Origin: Tatlockia sp.
GTDB lineage: Bacteria > Pseudomonadota > Gammaproteobacteria > Legionellales > Legionellaceae
Assembly: GCA_013697725.1 (NCBI GenBank)
Contig: JACCWI010000059.1
Span: 109,063 to 173,062 of the forward strand
DNA length: 64,000 bases
Direction of reading: 5' to 3'
Shown: positions 20,577-30,562 of the stretch, in pieces
Position numbering within the stretch: the stretch's first letter is position 1
Layout of the letters: each line of letters opens with the position of its first letter
Notes under the pieces: generated by a model
Seen by the model: the letters and a program-made list of their open reading frames with translations, nothing else
The model's database searches: none
Told to the model about the DNA's origin: nothing
Program-made: the position numbers and the translations under genes

Positions 20577-23500
20577 ATGAAATTTACCGATCTCTTTATC
20601 AAACGACCCGTTTTAGCTATGGTTGTAAGTTTACTTATTTTACTGTTTGGCTTGAATTCGATTTCGACTTTACAAATTCGTCAATATCCGAAAATGGATA
20701 ATACAGTAATTACTGTCGTAACCAGCTATCCTGGCGCAGACGCTAAACTAATTGCCGGCTTTATTACTACTCCCTTAGAGACTGCTGTCGCAAGTGCTGA
20801 GGGAGTTGATTATATGACTTCAACCAGTGTGCAAGGTTTAAGCACAATCACTCTGACTCTAAAATTAAATTTTGATCCTCAGGTAGCCTTCGCTGATGTT
20901 ATGTCCAAAGTTCAACAATCTATTAATAAATTACCGCATGAAGCGCAGCAACCTCTAATTATAAAAAGTTCAGATACCTCCACGCCTTTGATGTATCTTA
21001 GTCTTGATAGTCAAGAGATGACTCCTCAACAGATAACAGAGTACGCAACGCGTGTTGTGCAACCACAGATTGAAACAGTGGATGGTGTTGCCAAGGCTGA
21101 AATTTTAGGCGGTGCCATTTATTCAATGAGAATTTTTCTAGATCCGGTCAGGATGGCAGCACTCAATGTTACGCCTTCTGATGTATCTAATGCGTTAGCT
21201 CATAATAATTTTCTGACTGCAGCAGGCTCCACCAAAGGTGAATATATTGCTTTAAATATGACTGCTAAAACCGATTTAAATAGCGTTGAGGAATTTAGGC
21301 AATTAATAGTTCGTTCAAAAAACAATTCCATCACTCATCTAAGAGATATTGCCAGGGTTGAATTAGGTTCTCAGGATTATGACAGCAGTGTTCGCTTTAA
21401 CGGCAAAAAAGCAGTTTTTTTTGCGATAACGCCGACCCCTACTGCGAATCCATTGACCGTAATTTCCCACGTGCGCAAGATGATGCCCTTAATTCAACAG
21501 GAATTTCCACCCTCTCTAACTGGAACAGTAGTCTACGATGCCACGGATTTTATCCGCGCCTCAATAAGTGAAGTCATTCATACTATTATTGAAGCAGCCT
21601 TGATCGTTGTTTTAGTCATTTTTTTATTCCTCGGTTCTTTCCGTTCCGTGCTTATTCCTGTGATAACAATTCCCCTGTCATTGATTGGCGTCTGTACCTT
21701 AATGCTTTTTCTTGGCTATTCAATAAATTTGTTAACCCTATTGTCCTTTGTATTAGCCATTGGTTTAGTTGTGGACGATGCAATTGTGGTGGTTGAGAAT
21801 GTCCATCGACATATTGAAGAGGGAGCGACTCCCTTTGAGGCGGCACTTCGTGGTGCACGAGAAATTGCTCTGCCTGTCATTGCCATGACAATCACTTTAG
21901 CCGCTGTATATGCGCCCATTGGTTTTATGGGAGGCTTGACCGGTGCTTTGTTTAAGGAATTTGCTTTTACCCTGGCGTCTGCCGTAATTATTTCAGGGAT
22001 TATTGCACTCACCTTAACCCCGATGATGTGTTCAAAAATTCTTAGCGCAGAGGTTTCTAGCGGACGCTTGGTACGCTTCCTTGATAATAAATTTAATCAA
22101 TTAAAAAGCCGCTATCAGCGCGCTTTACATAGTCTTTTAAATACCAGAGAAATTATTTTGGTTTTTGTGGCAGCGGTTTTGCTGATGTTGCCATATTTAT
22201 ACTCACATACAGCGAGTGAAACCGCGCCCGAAGAAGATCAGGGGTTTTTCTTTGTTGCCTCACAAGCACCTCAATATGCCACTTTAAATTATCGCGAAGC
22301 TTATACCGCACTCTTTGACGATATTTATAAAAGCTTTCCAGAGGCTGAACATTATTTTACCATTAATATGAGTTCTCCTATTTCTGGTTTGGTTTTAAAA
22401 TCTTGGGATAAACGGCAGCGATCGCAGTTTAAATTAAAAGAGCCTTTGCAAAAGAAACTCGATGAAGTGCCGGGTTTAAAATCTTTTGCCGTTATACCTC
22501 CTCCCTTGCCCGGAGGCGGTCAAGGCACACCCATCGAATTTGTAGTTAAAACAACCAATGATTATGAATCTTTGTTTAATTTATCCAATAAACTGATTGA
22601 CAAAGCTCGCCAAAGCGGTTTATTCATCTATTTGGATAATAGTCTTAAGTTTAACCAGCCTGAAATTGAATTTCAGATCAACCGCGCCAAAGCCGCAGAT
22701 ATGGGCCTGGATATGCAAGCCATTGGTTCTAGTTTAACAAGCGCTTTATCAGGAAATTATGTCAACTTTTTTAATTTACAAGGCCGCAGTTATCAAGTAA
22801 TTCCGCAATTGGAGAGACGGTCTCGTTTGAATTCAGATCAATTGGGACAAATTTTTGTACGGACATCGGGCGGTACTATGGTTCCCATTAGCACCGTGGT
22901 CACGCCAAAAGAAAAGGTACAACCGAACTCGGTTACCCATTTCCAACAGCTCAATTCAGCCACTATTCAAGGCGTTATGATGCCGGGTGTTACCTTAGGG
23001 CAAGGTTTAGCCTATTTAAAAGAGCAAGCCGATGTCCTCTTTCCTAAAGGCTTTAGCGCAGACTACGGTGGCCAATCGCGGCAATACATTCAGGAAGGAA
23101 ACGCCCTGATTTTTGCTTTTTTTCTAGCGATTATTGTTATCTTTTTGGTCTTGGCAGCGCAGTATGAAAGTTTCCGAGATCCTTTAATCGTGCTTATTAG
23201 CGTGCCCATGTCTATCTGTGGTGCCCTTATACCGCTAAATTTAGGCGCCGCTTCGATTAATATTTATACTCAAGTAGGTTTGATAACCTTGATTGGACTG
23301 ATTTCCAAACATGGAATTCTAATTGTAGACTTTGCCAATCAGTTACAACGAGATAAACATCTTGATAGGAGAGCAGCTGTAGAAGAAGCAGCGGCCATTC
23401 GTCTACGCCCTATTCTAATGACTACAGCCGCAATGGTTTTTGGGGTGCTGCCCTTATTGCTTGCTTCAGGCGCAGGGGCTGTGAGTCGATTTGACATTGG

Positions 23501-23693
23501 TCTGGTTATCTCGAGTGGCTTGCTAATAGGCACCGGCTTTACCCTTTTCGTAGTGCCTACGATGTATACCTATTTGGCAGCTGATCATCGCAAAGATAAG
23601 AATAAAAATAATAGAGCTAAGATGCCATTAACACCAATTAAAGAAGAAACCTTTGTGGAAAAATTACAAGTTGAGCATGGTTTGGAATTTTAA
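20577..23693 (+). CDS. RND efflux pump inner-membrane transporter (AcrB/MexI-like)
   Basis: 1038 residues, the usual HAE1 size. It exports drugs or toxic compounds using the proton gradient. N-terminal FTDLFIKRPVLA, the proton-relay aspartates in LVVDDAIVVVENV near residue 400, and GLISKHGILIVDFAN near 905 with its relay lysine are all present. Two large periplasmic loops separate the membrane bundles. It forms an operon with the adaptor upstream. A Legionella homologue, LpeAB, affects macrolide susceptibility; whether this pair is orthologous cannot be told here. Confidence 0.93.
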   Translation: MKFTDLFIKRPVLAMVVSLLILLFGLNSISTLQIRQYPKMDNTVITVVTSYPGADAKLIAGFITTPLETAVASAEGVDYMTSTSVQGLSTITLTLKLNFDPQVAFADVMSKVQQSINKLPHEAQQPLIIKSSDTSTPLMYLSLDSQEMTPQQITEYATRVVQPQIETVDGVAKAEILGGAIYSMRIFLDPVRMAALNVTPSDVSNALAHNNFLTAAGSTKGEYIALNMTAKTDLNSVEEFRQLIVRSKNNSITHLRDIARVELGSQDYDSSVRFNGKKAVFFAITPTPTANPLTVISHVRKMMPLIQQEFPPSLTGTVVYDATDFIRASISEVIHTIIEAALIVVLVIFLFLGSFRSVLIPVITIPLSLIGVCTLMLFLGYSINLLTLLSFVLAIGLVVDDAIVVVENVHRHIEEGATPFEAALRGAREIALPVIAMTITLAAVYAPIGFMGGLTGALFKEFAFTLASAVIISGIIALTLTPMMCSKILSAEVSSGRLVRFLDNKFNQLKSRYQRALHSLLNTREIILVFVAAVLLMLPYLYSHTASETAPEEDQGFFFVASQAPQYATLNYREAYTALFDDIYKSFPEAEHYFTINMSSPISGLVLKSWDKRQRSQFKLKEPLQKKLDEVPGLKSFAVIPPPLPGGGQGTPIEFVVKTTNDYESLFNLSNKLIDKARQSGLFIYLDNSLKFNQPEIEFQINRAKAADMGLDMQAIGSSLTSALSGNYVNFFNLQGRSYQVIPQLERRSRLNSDQLGQIFVRTSGGTMVPISTVVTPKEKVQPNSVTHFQQLNSATIQGVMMPGVTLGQGLAYLKEQADVLFPKGFSADYGGQSRQYIQEGNALIFAFFLAIIVIFLVLAAQYESFRDPLIVLISVPMSICGALIPLNLGAASINIYTQVGLITLIGLISKHGILIVDFANQLQRDKHLDRRAAVEEAAAIRLRPILMTTAAMVFGVLPLLLASGAGAVSRFDIGLVISSGLLIGTGFTLFVVPTMYTYLAADHRKDKNKNNRAKMPLTPIKEETFVEKLQVEHGLEF

Positions 23694-23764
23694 ACACTAA
23701 TTTTGCTTTTAAGTTTAATTTTTGTTATTATAGTGCATCTAATATACATTAATTAAGGTAAATA

Positions 23765-24535
23765 ATGAATTTCTCCTATTTCTTTCATCTGTTATGGCGC
23801 AATATTTGTGGAACCCTCTCTAAAAGTTTTGAGAACTATCCTTTCCTTATCCCTATTCATTTAATTACTTTAGGCTTATCAATCCTGATACCGGCCTTAA
23901 TTAAAACAATAACAGATTGCTGGTCCAGAATTTTTACCTACGATAAAACTAAGCTCGCTGCGACTGTCAATTTAATCAACGAGATGGATGAAGGTCAGAT
24001 GCAGGGGCTAGTTGAAGAACTTAGAAAACCAGGTGTTAAATACCAGTCCAATTCAAGCCAACACTTATTCACCCATTTATCAAGTGATAATGACCGAGCT
24101 GTTGAGCAAGAAAAACTTACTAAATTAAGAGAAAAAAGACTTAAAACTTGCAATAATGGTGCTTTAATACAGTATATTTTTAACGGTGGCAATTTTTATA
24201 GCTATATTAGTCAGATAAATGTTGCGGGTTATTCAGAAGAAGAGCTTAATGACTTCTATGAGAAAAGAGCTAAGCAGTATGATCAAGGCATGCCAATCTA
24301 TGAAACCTCCTATAAAAATCTTTTCTCTAGGAAATCTTATACCCCTCCACGACCTAAAAAAATAGGTTTAACGGAGTCCAGAACCCTGCTTTCCTTATAT
24401 ATGAGCGAGGAAAAAAATAATGGCAAATCCTTGTTTCAACGGGTTGAACGTCGAGTGGGTTTATTTGAATATGAGAATAAATTTAAGTGGGTTGAAACGC
24501 CAACTTCTTTAAATAATTCAATTGGCCTTATTTGA
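23765..24535 (+). CDS. Hypothetical membrane-anchored protein, possible effector
   Basis: 256 residues with AAGG seven bases before the start. One hydrophobic stretch (FLIPIHLITLGLSILIPAL, about 27-46) follows a short cytosolic or secreted N-terminus; the rest is charged and soluble with several Tyr/Phe-rich segments. No family recognised. No signal peptide of Sec type. An orphan gene between an efflux operon and valS; base use is AT-rich like the effector-like genes further right. Effector status is a guess from appearance. Confidence 0.55.
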   Translation: MNFSYFFHLLWRNICGTLSKSFENYPFLIPIHLITLGLSILIPALIKTITDCWSRIFTYDKTKLAATVNLINEMDEGQMQGLVEELRKPGVKYQSNSSQHLFTHLSSDNDRAVEQEKLTKLREKRLKTCNNGALIQYIFNGGNFYSYISQINVAGYSEEELNDFYEKRAKQYDQGMPIYETSYKNLFSRKSYTPPRPKKIGLTESRTLLSLYMSEEKNNGKSLFQRVERRVGLFEYENKFKWVETPTSLNNSIGLI

Positions 24536-24542
24536 ATTAATA

Positions 24543-24600
24543 CAGGACAGTATTTTTAAAGAGGATTAAAACTTGGACCTCTTTTAAAAATACTGCCCTG
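24543..24600 (+). terminator. Long imperfect inverted repeat, probable terminator
   Basis: A 22-base arm starting CAGGACAG pairs with a 23-base arm ending CTGCCCTG across a 13-base loop, with one mismatch and one bulge. It begins eight bases after the stop of the gene at 23765 and ends 67 bases before valS. A T-rich stretch follows only loosely, so efficiency is uncertain. Confidence 0.6.
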
Positions 24601-24667
24601 CCAGATTCTTTTATCCCCTCACCCGTTTGTGTTAGAATTCGCGCCTTTCATCTGTTCAGGTTTAATC

Positions 24668-27433
24668 ATGGATAAAACTTACTCCCCGCAAACTATCGAG
24701 CAAGCATGCTATGAAAAATGGGAAAACCACCATTATTTTTCTCCGCGGGGAGCTGGTAAAAGTTATTGCATCATGTTACCCCCTCCTAATGTTACGGGTA
24801 GCTTGCATATGGGTCATGGCTTTCAACATACGTTAATGGATGCACTCATCCGCTATCAACGAATGCAAGGCGCAAAAACCTTATGGCAACCAGGTACTGA
24901 TCATGCCGGCATATCAACGCAACTTGTCGTTGAACGGCAACTCGATAGTCAAGGTCTTTCTCGTAAAGACATGACCCGCGAACAATTTCTCGAACAAGTA
25001 TGGGCTTGGAAAGAAGAGTCGGGAGCAACAATTACTCGCCAAATGCGTCGCATTGGCTCCTCGGTTGATTGGTCGCGTGAACGTTTTACAATGGATGAGG
25101 GTTTATCAGCCGCCGTGCAGAAAGTATTTGTACAGCTTTATGACGAAGGACTCATTTATCGAGGCACTCGGTTAGTTAACTGGGATCCTAAATTAGGTAC
25201 GGCTGTTTCTGATTTGGAGGTTCTTGCCGAAGAAGAAGATGGCTTTTTGTGGCATCTTCGCTATCCTGTAGTTGGCTCAACTGAGTCAATTGTCATTGCA
25301 ACAACAAGACCAGAAACCTTGCTAGGCGATGTTGCAGTGGCCGTGCATCCGGATGATCCTCGGTATCAACACTTAATCGGTAAGCAACTGCATCTGCCAT
25401 TATGCGATAGAATTATACCCATTATTGCTGATGATTATGTGGATCAGGACTTTGGCAGTGGCTGTGTCAAAATAACACCGGCCCATGATTTTAATGATCA
25501 TGAAATCGGTAAGCGCCATGATTTACCTTTAATTAATATTCTTTCAAAAAAAGCCACTCTCAATAAAAATGCTCCTACTGCCTATCAAGGAATGGATCGA
25601 TTTGTTGCTCGAGCGCAGATTATCAATGATCTGGAACAAGCAGGCTTTTTAGTTAAAACTGAACCGCATAAATTAAAAGTTCCTCGTGGTGAAAAATCAG
25701 GGGTTATTATTGAGCCCCTACTTACCGATCAATGGTATGTAAAAACCAAACCTCTAGCCGAACCTGCGATTGAAGCAGTAAAAAAAGGGGAAATACGCTT
25801 TATCCCAGAAAATTGGACAAAAACTTACTACCAATGGATGGAAAATATTGAAGATTGGTGTATTTCCAGACAATTATGGTGGGGGCATCGGATTCCCGCC
25901 TGGTATGATAGCCAAGGTCATATCTATGTGGGTTACAGCGAGAATGATGTTCGTTTTAAGTACAAGCTCGAGGATTCAATAGTTTTAAAACAAGATGAAG
26001 ACGTACTCGACACCTGGTTTTCATCAGCACTTTGGCCTTTTTCAACCCTGGGTTGGCCTGAACGCACAGCCGAGCTTGAACAATTTTACCCTACGTCGAC
26101 TTTAGTGACAGGCTTTGACATCATCTTCTTTTGGGTTGCTCGCATGATTATGATGGGCTTAAAATTTACTGGCAAAATTCCTTTTCGCGATGTCGTTATA
26201 ACAGGACTCATTCGCGACAGTGAGGGACAGAAAATGTCAAAATCAAAGGGAAATGTACTCGATCCCCTAGACCTAATCGATGGCATTGATCTGGAGAGTT
26301 TAGTCGCTAAACGCACTTCAAATCTTATGCTGCCTTCAGTGCGTGACAAAATTGCCAAAGCAACACGTAAAGAATTTCCTGAAGGTATCACTGCCTTTGG
26401 CACCGACGCATTGCGCTTTAGTTTTTGCTCCTTGGCGTCCACCGGACGCAATGTGCGTTTTGATTTAGGCCGTGTCGAAGGTTATCGCAATTTCTGTAAT
26501 AAATTATGGAATGCTTCACGCTATGTTGTCTTAAATACAGACGAGGAGCAAATTGATTTTGGCGATGGCGCATTTCAATACAGCCCCGCTGATTTTTGGA
26601 TTATGTCACGCTTACAAAATGCCATCGCTTCATGCCACCATTATTTTGAAAGCTATCGCTTTGATTTACTCGCAAATACACTTTATGAATTCGTCTGGCA
26701 TGAATACTGTGATTGGTATTTAGAATTATCAAAACCTATTCTTTATGACACCCAGGTTCTACCTGCGATGAAGCGCGGCACACGCAGAACCCTTATTCAT
26801 GTTCTTGATAATATTTTAAGATTATTGCATCCCCTTATGCCTTTTATTACTGAAGAAATATGGCAACGGACCAGCAAGCTCACTATTCAGAATGGCGAAA
26901 GCATAATGCTAAGCCCTTATCCTACTGTAAATGAAGAATGTATTAATCTGGAAATTGAAGAAGAGCTGGCATGGGTGAAAACAGTTATTCAAGCCATAAG
27001 AACAATTCGCAGTGAAATGACTATTTCTCCTGCCAAACAAATTCCTTTGATCTTGCGTAATTTTAACGAAACAATTAAAGATAGAGTGATTAAATACCAA
27101 GCAACCTTGAAATCATTATCTAAATTAAGTGATATACGTTTGATGGGTTCTCACGAAAATGCACCTGTTTCCGCTTCAGCTCTAATTGGTGAATTAGAAT
27201 TATTAATTCCCATGGCTGAGCTTATCGATAAAGAGGCTGAATTGGCTCGCCTAGCCAAGGAACTTGCCAAGCTTGAAAAAGATATTTCGCTTGCTGAAAA
27301 TAAATTATCTAATCCTCAATTTACGGATAATGCCCCTGCTGAGATTATCGCTAAAGAGCAGGAAAAACTTCTACAAGCTAAACACTCAAAGGATAAATTA
27401 TTGCACCATAAAGATACCGTAGAGACACTCTAA
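24668..27433 (+). CDS. valS: Valyl-tRNA synthetase
   Basis: 921 residues. It charges tRNA-Val. The class I HIGH motif is in [13 protein letters not shown] near residue 40 and the KMSKS motif in [10 protein letters not shown] near 523. The editing domain ([13 protein letters not shown]) and the C-terminal coiled-coil arm ([17 protein letters not shown]) are present. An ATG at 24668 matches the usual N-terminus MDKTYSP; earlier in-frame starts lack support. A long non-coding gap follows. Confidence 0.96.
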   Translation: MDKTYSPQTIEQACYEKWENHHYFSPRGAGKSYCIMLPPPNVTGSLHMGHGFQHTLMDALIRYQRMQGAKTLWQPGTDHAGISTQLVVERQLDSQGLSRKDMTREQFLEQVWAWKEESGATITRQMRRIGSSVDWSRERFTMDEGLSAAVQKVFVQLYDEGLIYRGTRLVNWDPKLGTAVSDLEVLAEEEDGFLWHLRYPVVGSTESIVIATTRPETLLGDVAVAVHPDDPRYQHLIGKQLHLPLCDRIIPIIADDYVDQDFGSGCVKITPAHDFNDHEIGKRHDLPLINILSKKATLNKNAPTAYQGMDRFVARAQIINDLEQAGFLVKTEPHKLKVPRGEKSGVIIEPLLTDQWYVKTKPLAEPAIEAVKKGEIRFIPENWTKTYYQWMENIEDWCISRQLWWGHRIPAWYDSQGHIYVGYSENDVRFKYKLEDSIVLKQDEDVLDTWFSSALWPFSTLGWPERTAELEQFYPTSTLVTGFDIIFFWVARMIMMGLKFTGKIPFRDVVITGLIRDSEGQKMSKSKGNVLDPLDLIDGIDLESLVAKRTSNLMLPSVRDKIAKATRKEFPEGITAFGTDALRFSFCSLASTGRNVRFDLGRVEGYRNFCNKLWNASRYVVLNTDEEQIDFGDGAFQYSPADFWIMSRLQNAIASCHHYFESYRFDLLANTLYEFVWHEYCDWYLELSKPILYDTQVLPAMKRGTRRTLIHVLDNILRLLHPLMPFITEEIWQRTSKLTIQNGESIMLSPYPTVNEECINLEIEEELAWVKTVIQAIRTIRSEMTISPAKQIPLILRNFNETIKDRVIKYQATLKSLSKLSDIRLMGSHENAPVSASALIGELELLIPMAELIDKEAELARLAKELAKLEKDISLAENKLSNPQFTDNAPAEIIAKEQEKLLQAKHSKDKLLHHKDTVETL

Positions 27434-27650
27434 AACAGCTAACCTTAGTTAGAATTGATAACGGAGGCCTGGCCTGAAAAATAGTAAAATTTATTCTTGC
27501 CAGGTTGTATTTGAAGTCTTAACTCCGTTGACAAATGCCGCAATTACAATATAAATTGTTTTATGTAAAGCTCCTAAAAATCAAACATCATGCCCGAGCG
27601 TTATAAAGACTTCCAAAGCCAAGTTCTTTAATAGCTTGGAGCTCTAAAAT

Positions 27651-27683
27651 AATATGCATTGAATCCTATGAATCACGTCAATT
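27651..27683 (+). repeat. Shared upstream element, copy 1
   Basis: Contains ATGCATTGAATCCTAT followed after six bases by CGTCAATT. The same two blocks occur at 30487-30522 with a seven-base spacer. This copy lies 382 bases before the gene at 28036. Confidence 0.55.
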
Positions 27684-27754
27684 ATTCAGTTTTAATACCA
27701 GAATGAAAGAATAATTCAAGCGCCCTGATGCTAGAGCTACATACACATACAAAT

Positions 27755-27787
27755 AATTAGCCCTATTTACCTATCTGGGCTAATTTT
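27755..27787 (+). terminator. Candidate rho-independent terminator
   Basis: AATTAGCCC (27755-27763) pairs perfectly with GGGCTAATT (27777-27785) over a 13-base loop, followed by TT. It is 320 bases beyond valS and therefore might end an unannotated small RNA rather than valS itself. Confidence 0.45.
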
Positions 27788-28035
27788 ACTGATTTATCGT
27801 CCTCATTAACCCTTTCAAATGAGCAAATGTCATTTATTTAATAGAAGATCCCAGCTTAGGTCGTGTGGAATAAACTTGACTCTGTTTTTGCGACAAAATC
27901 TTTTTTCGACTCGAAGCTTCGGTAAATCCGCCCTAACTTAGAGCGAAATTTTCTTTATCATTGAAAACAATTATTCCTCCTGTACAATGCCACTCTTCAG
28001 TTGAGCAAACTTAAAGCAAGAGCAGTCCAAACCTT

Positions 28036-29787
28036 ATGTTATATTATTTATACAATTTTTTGATTAAATGCCTTGATCTAATTAAAGATTTTGATTACCC
28101 ATGTTATGATGTCATTGAGGATTTTGATGAAATTAGCTGGGGAAAACTCTACGAATTACATGCTCATATTCAAAATCACCTCAATGGTTCAACTCAGTTA
28201 GACAAGAACGCGCTGGAAAATCCAAAAGATTATTTAACGATGTATTCTGCTTTTGATGTCGATGAAAAACATCTCGATCAGTTATTAGAGTTAGTCAATC
28301 ATCATTGGTCTTCAAAGCATTTTAATGAGACAGTGTTCTTTAATACAGAAATTATGAGTATTACTTATATAAGCGCACTTATCTCTGCAACTGCTTTTGG
28401 AAAAACCAACAATTTTATTACGGTTACCAAGTCGAACAAATGTGATGAATGGGATTTTAAATTAGCTGCGATTGTAGCGGCTTACCGAGGTCAAACAAAG
28501 ATTCTTCAATTTTTAGGTATTAGTAATATTTTGTCTAAAATTGTGGATGACTACTCTAAAAGCTCAATCTTAGTCGCTGCTATCAAGGGTGAGCATCCAG
28601 AAATTTTTGCAATGCTATTAGAAGCTAACCCACCTGAAAGATTATTTTGGGAAGCCTATGTGTGGGCTGGTGAAAACAATGTCTGGAATACCAAACAGCA
28701 TTCTCCCTATATAACTGCGATTAACCAAGGTACTGAAAAAAGCCTTCTCTGTGCCAAAATGATAGAAAACAGAGAGTCTGCGATTTGGGATAGGTTTCAT
28801 ATGGCGATTACAACCCATGATTTATCTGCCTTAAACCTGCTTTTCGATACTTTTAAAGATAAAAATGTTTTTTTCTTTCAAGTAATTCATGGAAGTCATC
28901 TGGGTGGATCCGTATTAAAGACACACAATACCTTGGTTTCTGCTTTAAGAATCAAAAATGTAGAGGCTTTTTCGCTCTTATTAAATTTACTAATATCTAC
29001 ATCTAATTCAGAGTTAATTATAAATACCTTAGGGGATCTGCTATCGCAGTTTAAATCAGAGCCAGTTGATGAAGTTCATAAACTGGCTTATGAGCAATGT
29101 TTGAGTCTCTTTAATAAATATATTGCGGCGCACAAAGGCACTATTAAACTGACTATCTCTGCTTGGACCAATTATGAAATTCTTAAGCAATGTTACTCCA
29201 TAATTTCTTCTAACCAGATTAAGATTACAGAACTTATATTAATTGGAAGTTGCGATGGAGAAAGTCCCAATACTAATGATCCCCTAAGATTGATTTCAGC
29301 TTTACTAAAAAATACTTCACTCCTGCAATGCAATTTACATTTTCCTCCAACTTACCCGCGTTCCAAGTTCGAGCCTTGCAGAATACAACTGTTGGATTTA
29401 TACGCTCTTATCCTTCAAAGGAATAACGAAATAGCTGCTTTCAAAAGTGCCATCTATCAAGATAATATTTACAATCGTTATGTTAAATCCATCAATAATT
29501 GCCTTGAACAAATTACTATTCATAAGGAAGCTTGCTTCCCGGATTTTGATTTGGAAAAAATTAGTTCTTTCGAAAATAAAAAAATGTACTCTCTAAAAGA
29601 GTGCGCCGGTTTTGCTCTATTTTCTAAGTCTATTAAGAAAGAAGGGACAGAAGAGGAAATTAAAAAAGAGGAAATAGTTAAAAATATACATGAGATGATT
29701 AGGGCTGACGATATTGATATCGTTCACGATCTAGCGGAGATTGCTAAGCAGGAAAAAAGAGCCGAAGAGCTCCCTAAACTAAGATGA
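28036..29787 (+). CDS. Large hypothetical protein with ankyrin-like repeats, candidate Dot/Icm effector
   Basis: 583 residues, cytosolic in appearance. The middle contains weak ankyrin-like units, for example LAAIVAAYRGQTKILQFL near 154 and SILVAAIKGEHPEIFAMLL near 176, then a similar helical stretch with AITTHDLSALNLLF. The C-terminus is Glu/Lys-rich (KKEGTEEEIKKEEI) and ends in a charged tail, a feature described for many Dot/Icm substrates (E-block). No enzymatic motif recognised. Ribosome site is weak. It is flanked by long gaps and stands alone. Effector status is inferred from repeats, tail and context. Confidence 0.65.
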   Translation: MLYYLYNFLIKCLDLIKDFDYPCYDVIEDFDEISWGKLYELHAHIQNHLNGSTQLDKNALENPKDYLTMYSAFDVDEKHLDQLLELVNHHWSSKHFNETVFFNTEIMSITYISALISATAFGKTNNFITVTKSNKCDEWDFKLAAIVAAYRGQTKILQFLGISNILSKIVDDYSKSSILVAAIKGEHPEIFAMLLEANPPERLFWEAYVWAGENNVWNTKQHSPYITAINQGTEKSLLCAKMIENRESAIWDRFHMAITTHDLSALNLLFDTFKDKNVFFFQVIHGSHLGGSVLKTHNTLVSALRIKNVEAFSLLLNLLISTSNSELIINTLGDLLSQFKSEPVDEVHKLAYEQCLSLFNKYIAAHKGTIKLTISAWTNYEILKQCYSIISSNQIKITELILIGSCDGESPNTNDPLRLISALLKNTSLLQCNLHFPPTYPRSKFEPCRIQLLDLYALILQRNNEIAAFKSAIYQDNIYNRYVKSINNCLEQITIHKEACFPDFDLEKISSFENKKMYSLKECAGFALFSKSIKKEGTEEEIKKEEIVKNIHEMIRADDIDIVHDLAEIAKQEKRAEELPKLR

Positions 29788-30034
29788 GCCATTATTTATC
29801 ATACGTTATGGAACTCGTTTAAAACTCAATAATTAATTCATGCTTATGCTATATAAAACAGGATAAGTACTCTGGAAGCACAATGAGTTTTTCTCCTTTT
29901 TACCTGTAACCTAATGGTTGAAAAATAAACAGTTGTTATAGTTATGCTCACATGTAATAATACTTAGGCAGTTAAATAATCATTAGAATATTGGCAAAAT
30001 CAGTGGAATACTCATTTACACCCCCCCCCTATTT

Positions 30035-30190
30035 CGCAAAGAAAGAAATGAAAGCCCAGAAAAACCTTTCTCAGGAAAATTTAAATTAAGAATTTCACCT
30101 GAACTCCACCGTGAAGCCTACGTTGCAGCCAAACAATCTGGACAGAGTTTAAATTCTTGGGTTTGTGATGTTTTAAGACAAGCCCTTTAA
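30035..30190 (+). pseudogene. HicB-family antitoxin relic (C-terminal part)
   Basis: 52 codons in one frame read RKERNESPEKPFSG, then KLRISPELHREAY, then SLNSWV and a stop. This matches the C-terminal ribbon-helix-helix of HicB antitoxins, including the linker PEKPF-SGKF and RISPELH. The N-terminal HicB domain and any start codon are gone; upstream the frame runs into the poly-C tract. No hicA toxin frame is seen next to it, so this is a dead remnant of a toxin-antitoxin locus. Confidence 0.7.
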
Positions 30191-30486
30191 GAGGATCGGG
30201 CCAGTGCTACTGAAACGTACGCTAAGGAAAAACTAATCTAGTTAAGATGGTTATTTGAACATTCAATTCTAATAAACCTGCCTGCGAGCGTGTGCCAACA
30301 AAATGGACATAGGGGTGTGACAAACATGGAATGAAAGGTACTCTTCGCTAAATTATCCTTGTATGCATAGTTGTAAATGTGCCTCTATATACTAAGTCTT
30401 ACACTTTTTTAGACTTCTGACAAAACAAATTGAGTATTCTATTTTGTAGATGATCCCAGTTACGAAGAAAATAATAATACCTTAAA

Positions 30487-30522
30487 TAACATGCATTGAA
30501 TCCTATCTAATTGCGTCAATTT
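30487..30522 (+). repeat. Shared upstream element, copy 2
   Basis: ATGCATTGAATCCTAT at 30491-30506 and CGTCAATT from 30514, as in copy 1 at 27651-27683. It ends 40 bases before the start of the LRR gene at 30563, where a promoter would be expected. Confidence 0.55.
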
Positions 30523-30562
30523 AAGGCATAATGTAATATCTATTTATTTTTTTAAGTGAGTT

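Larger units (their letters stand above)
27434..28035. other. 602-base non-coding gap
   Basis: No credible reading frame on either strand. It contains a repeated element at 27651-27683, a hairpin with terminator features at 27755-27787, and a short CCTGGC/GCCAGG pair around 27468-27504 that might end the valS transcript. Base composition is AT-rich like the flanking accessory genes. Confidence 0.6.
29788..30562. other. 775-base gap with gene relic
   Basis: No intact gene. It holds a nine-C homopolymer at 30021-30029, a hicB relic at 30035-30190 and a repeated element at 30487-30522. The remaining sequence shows stop codons in all frames and no recognised family. Confidence 0.6.
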
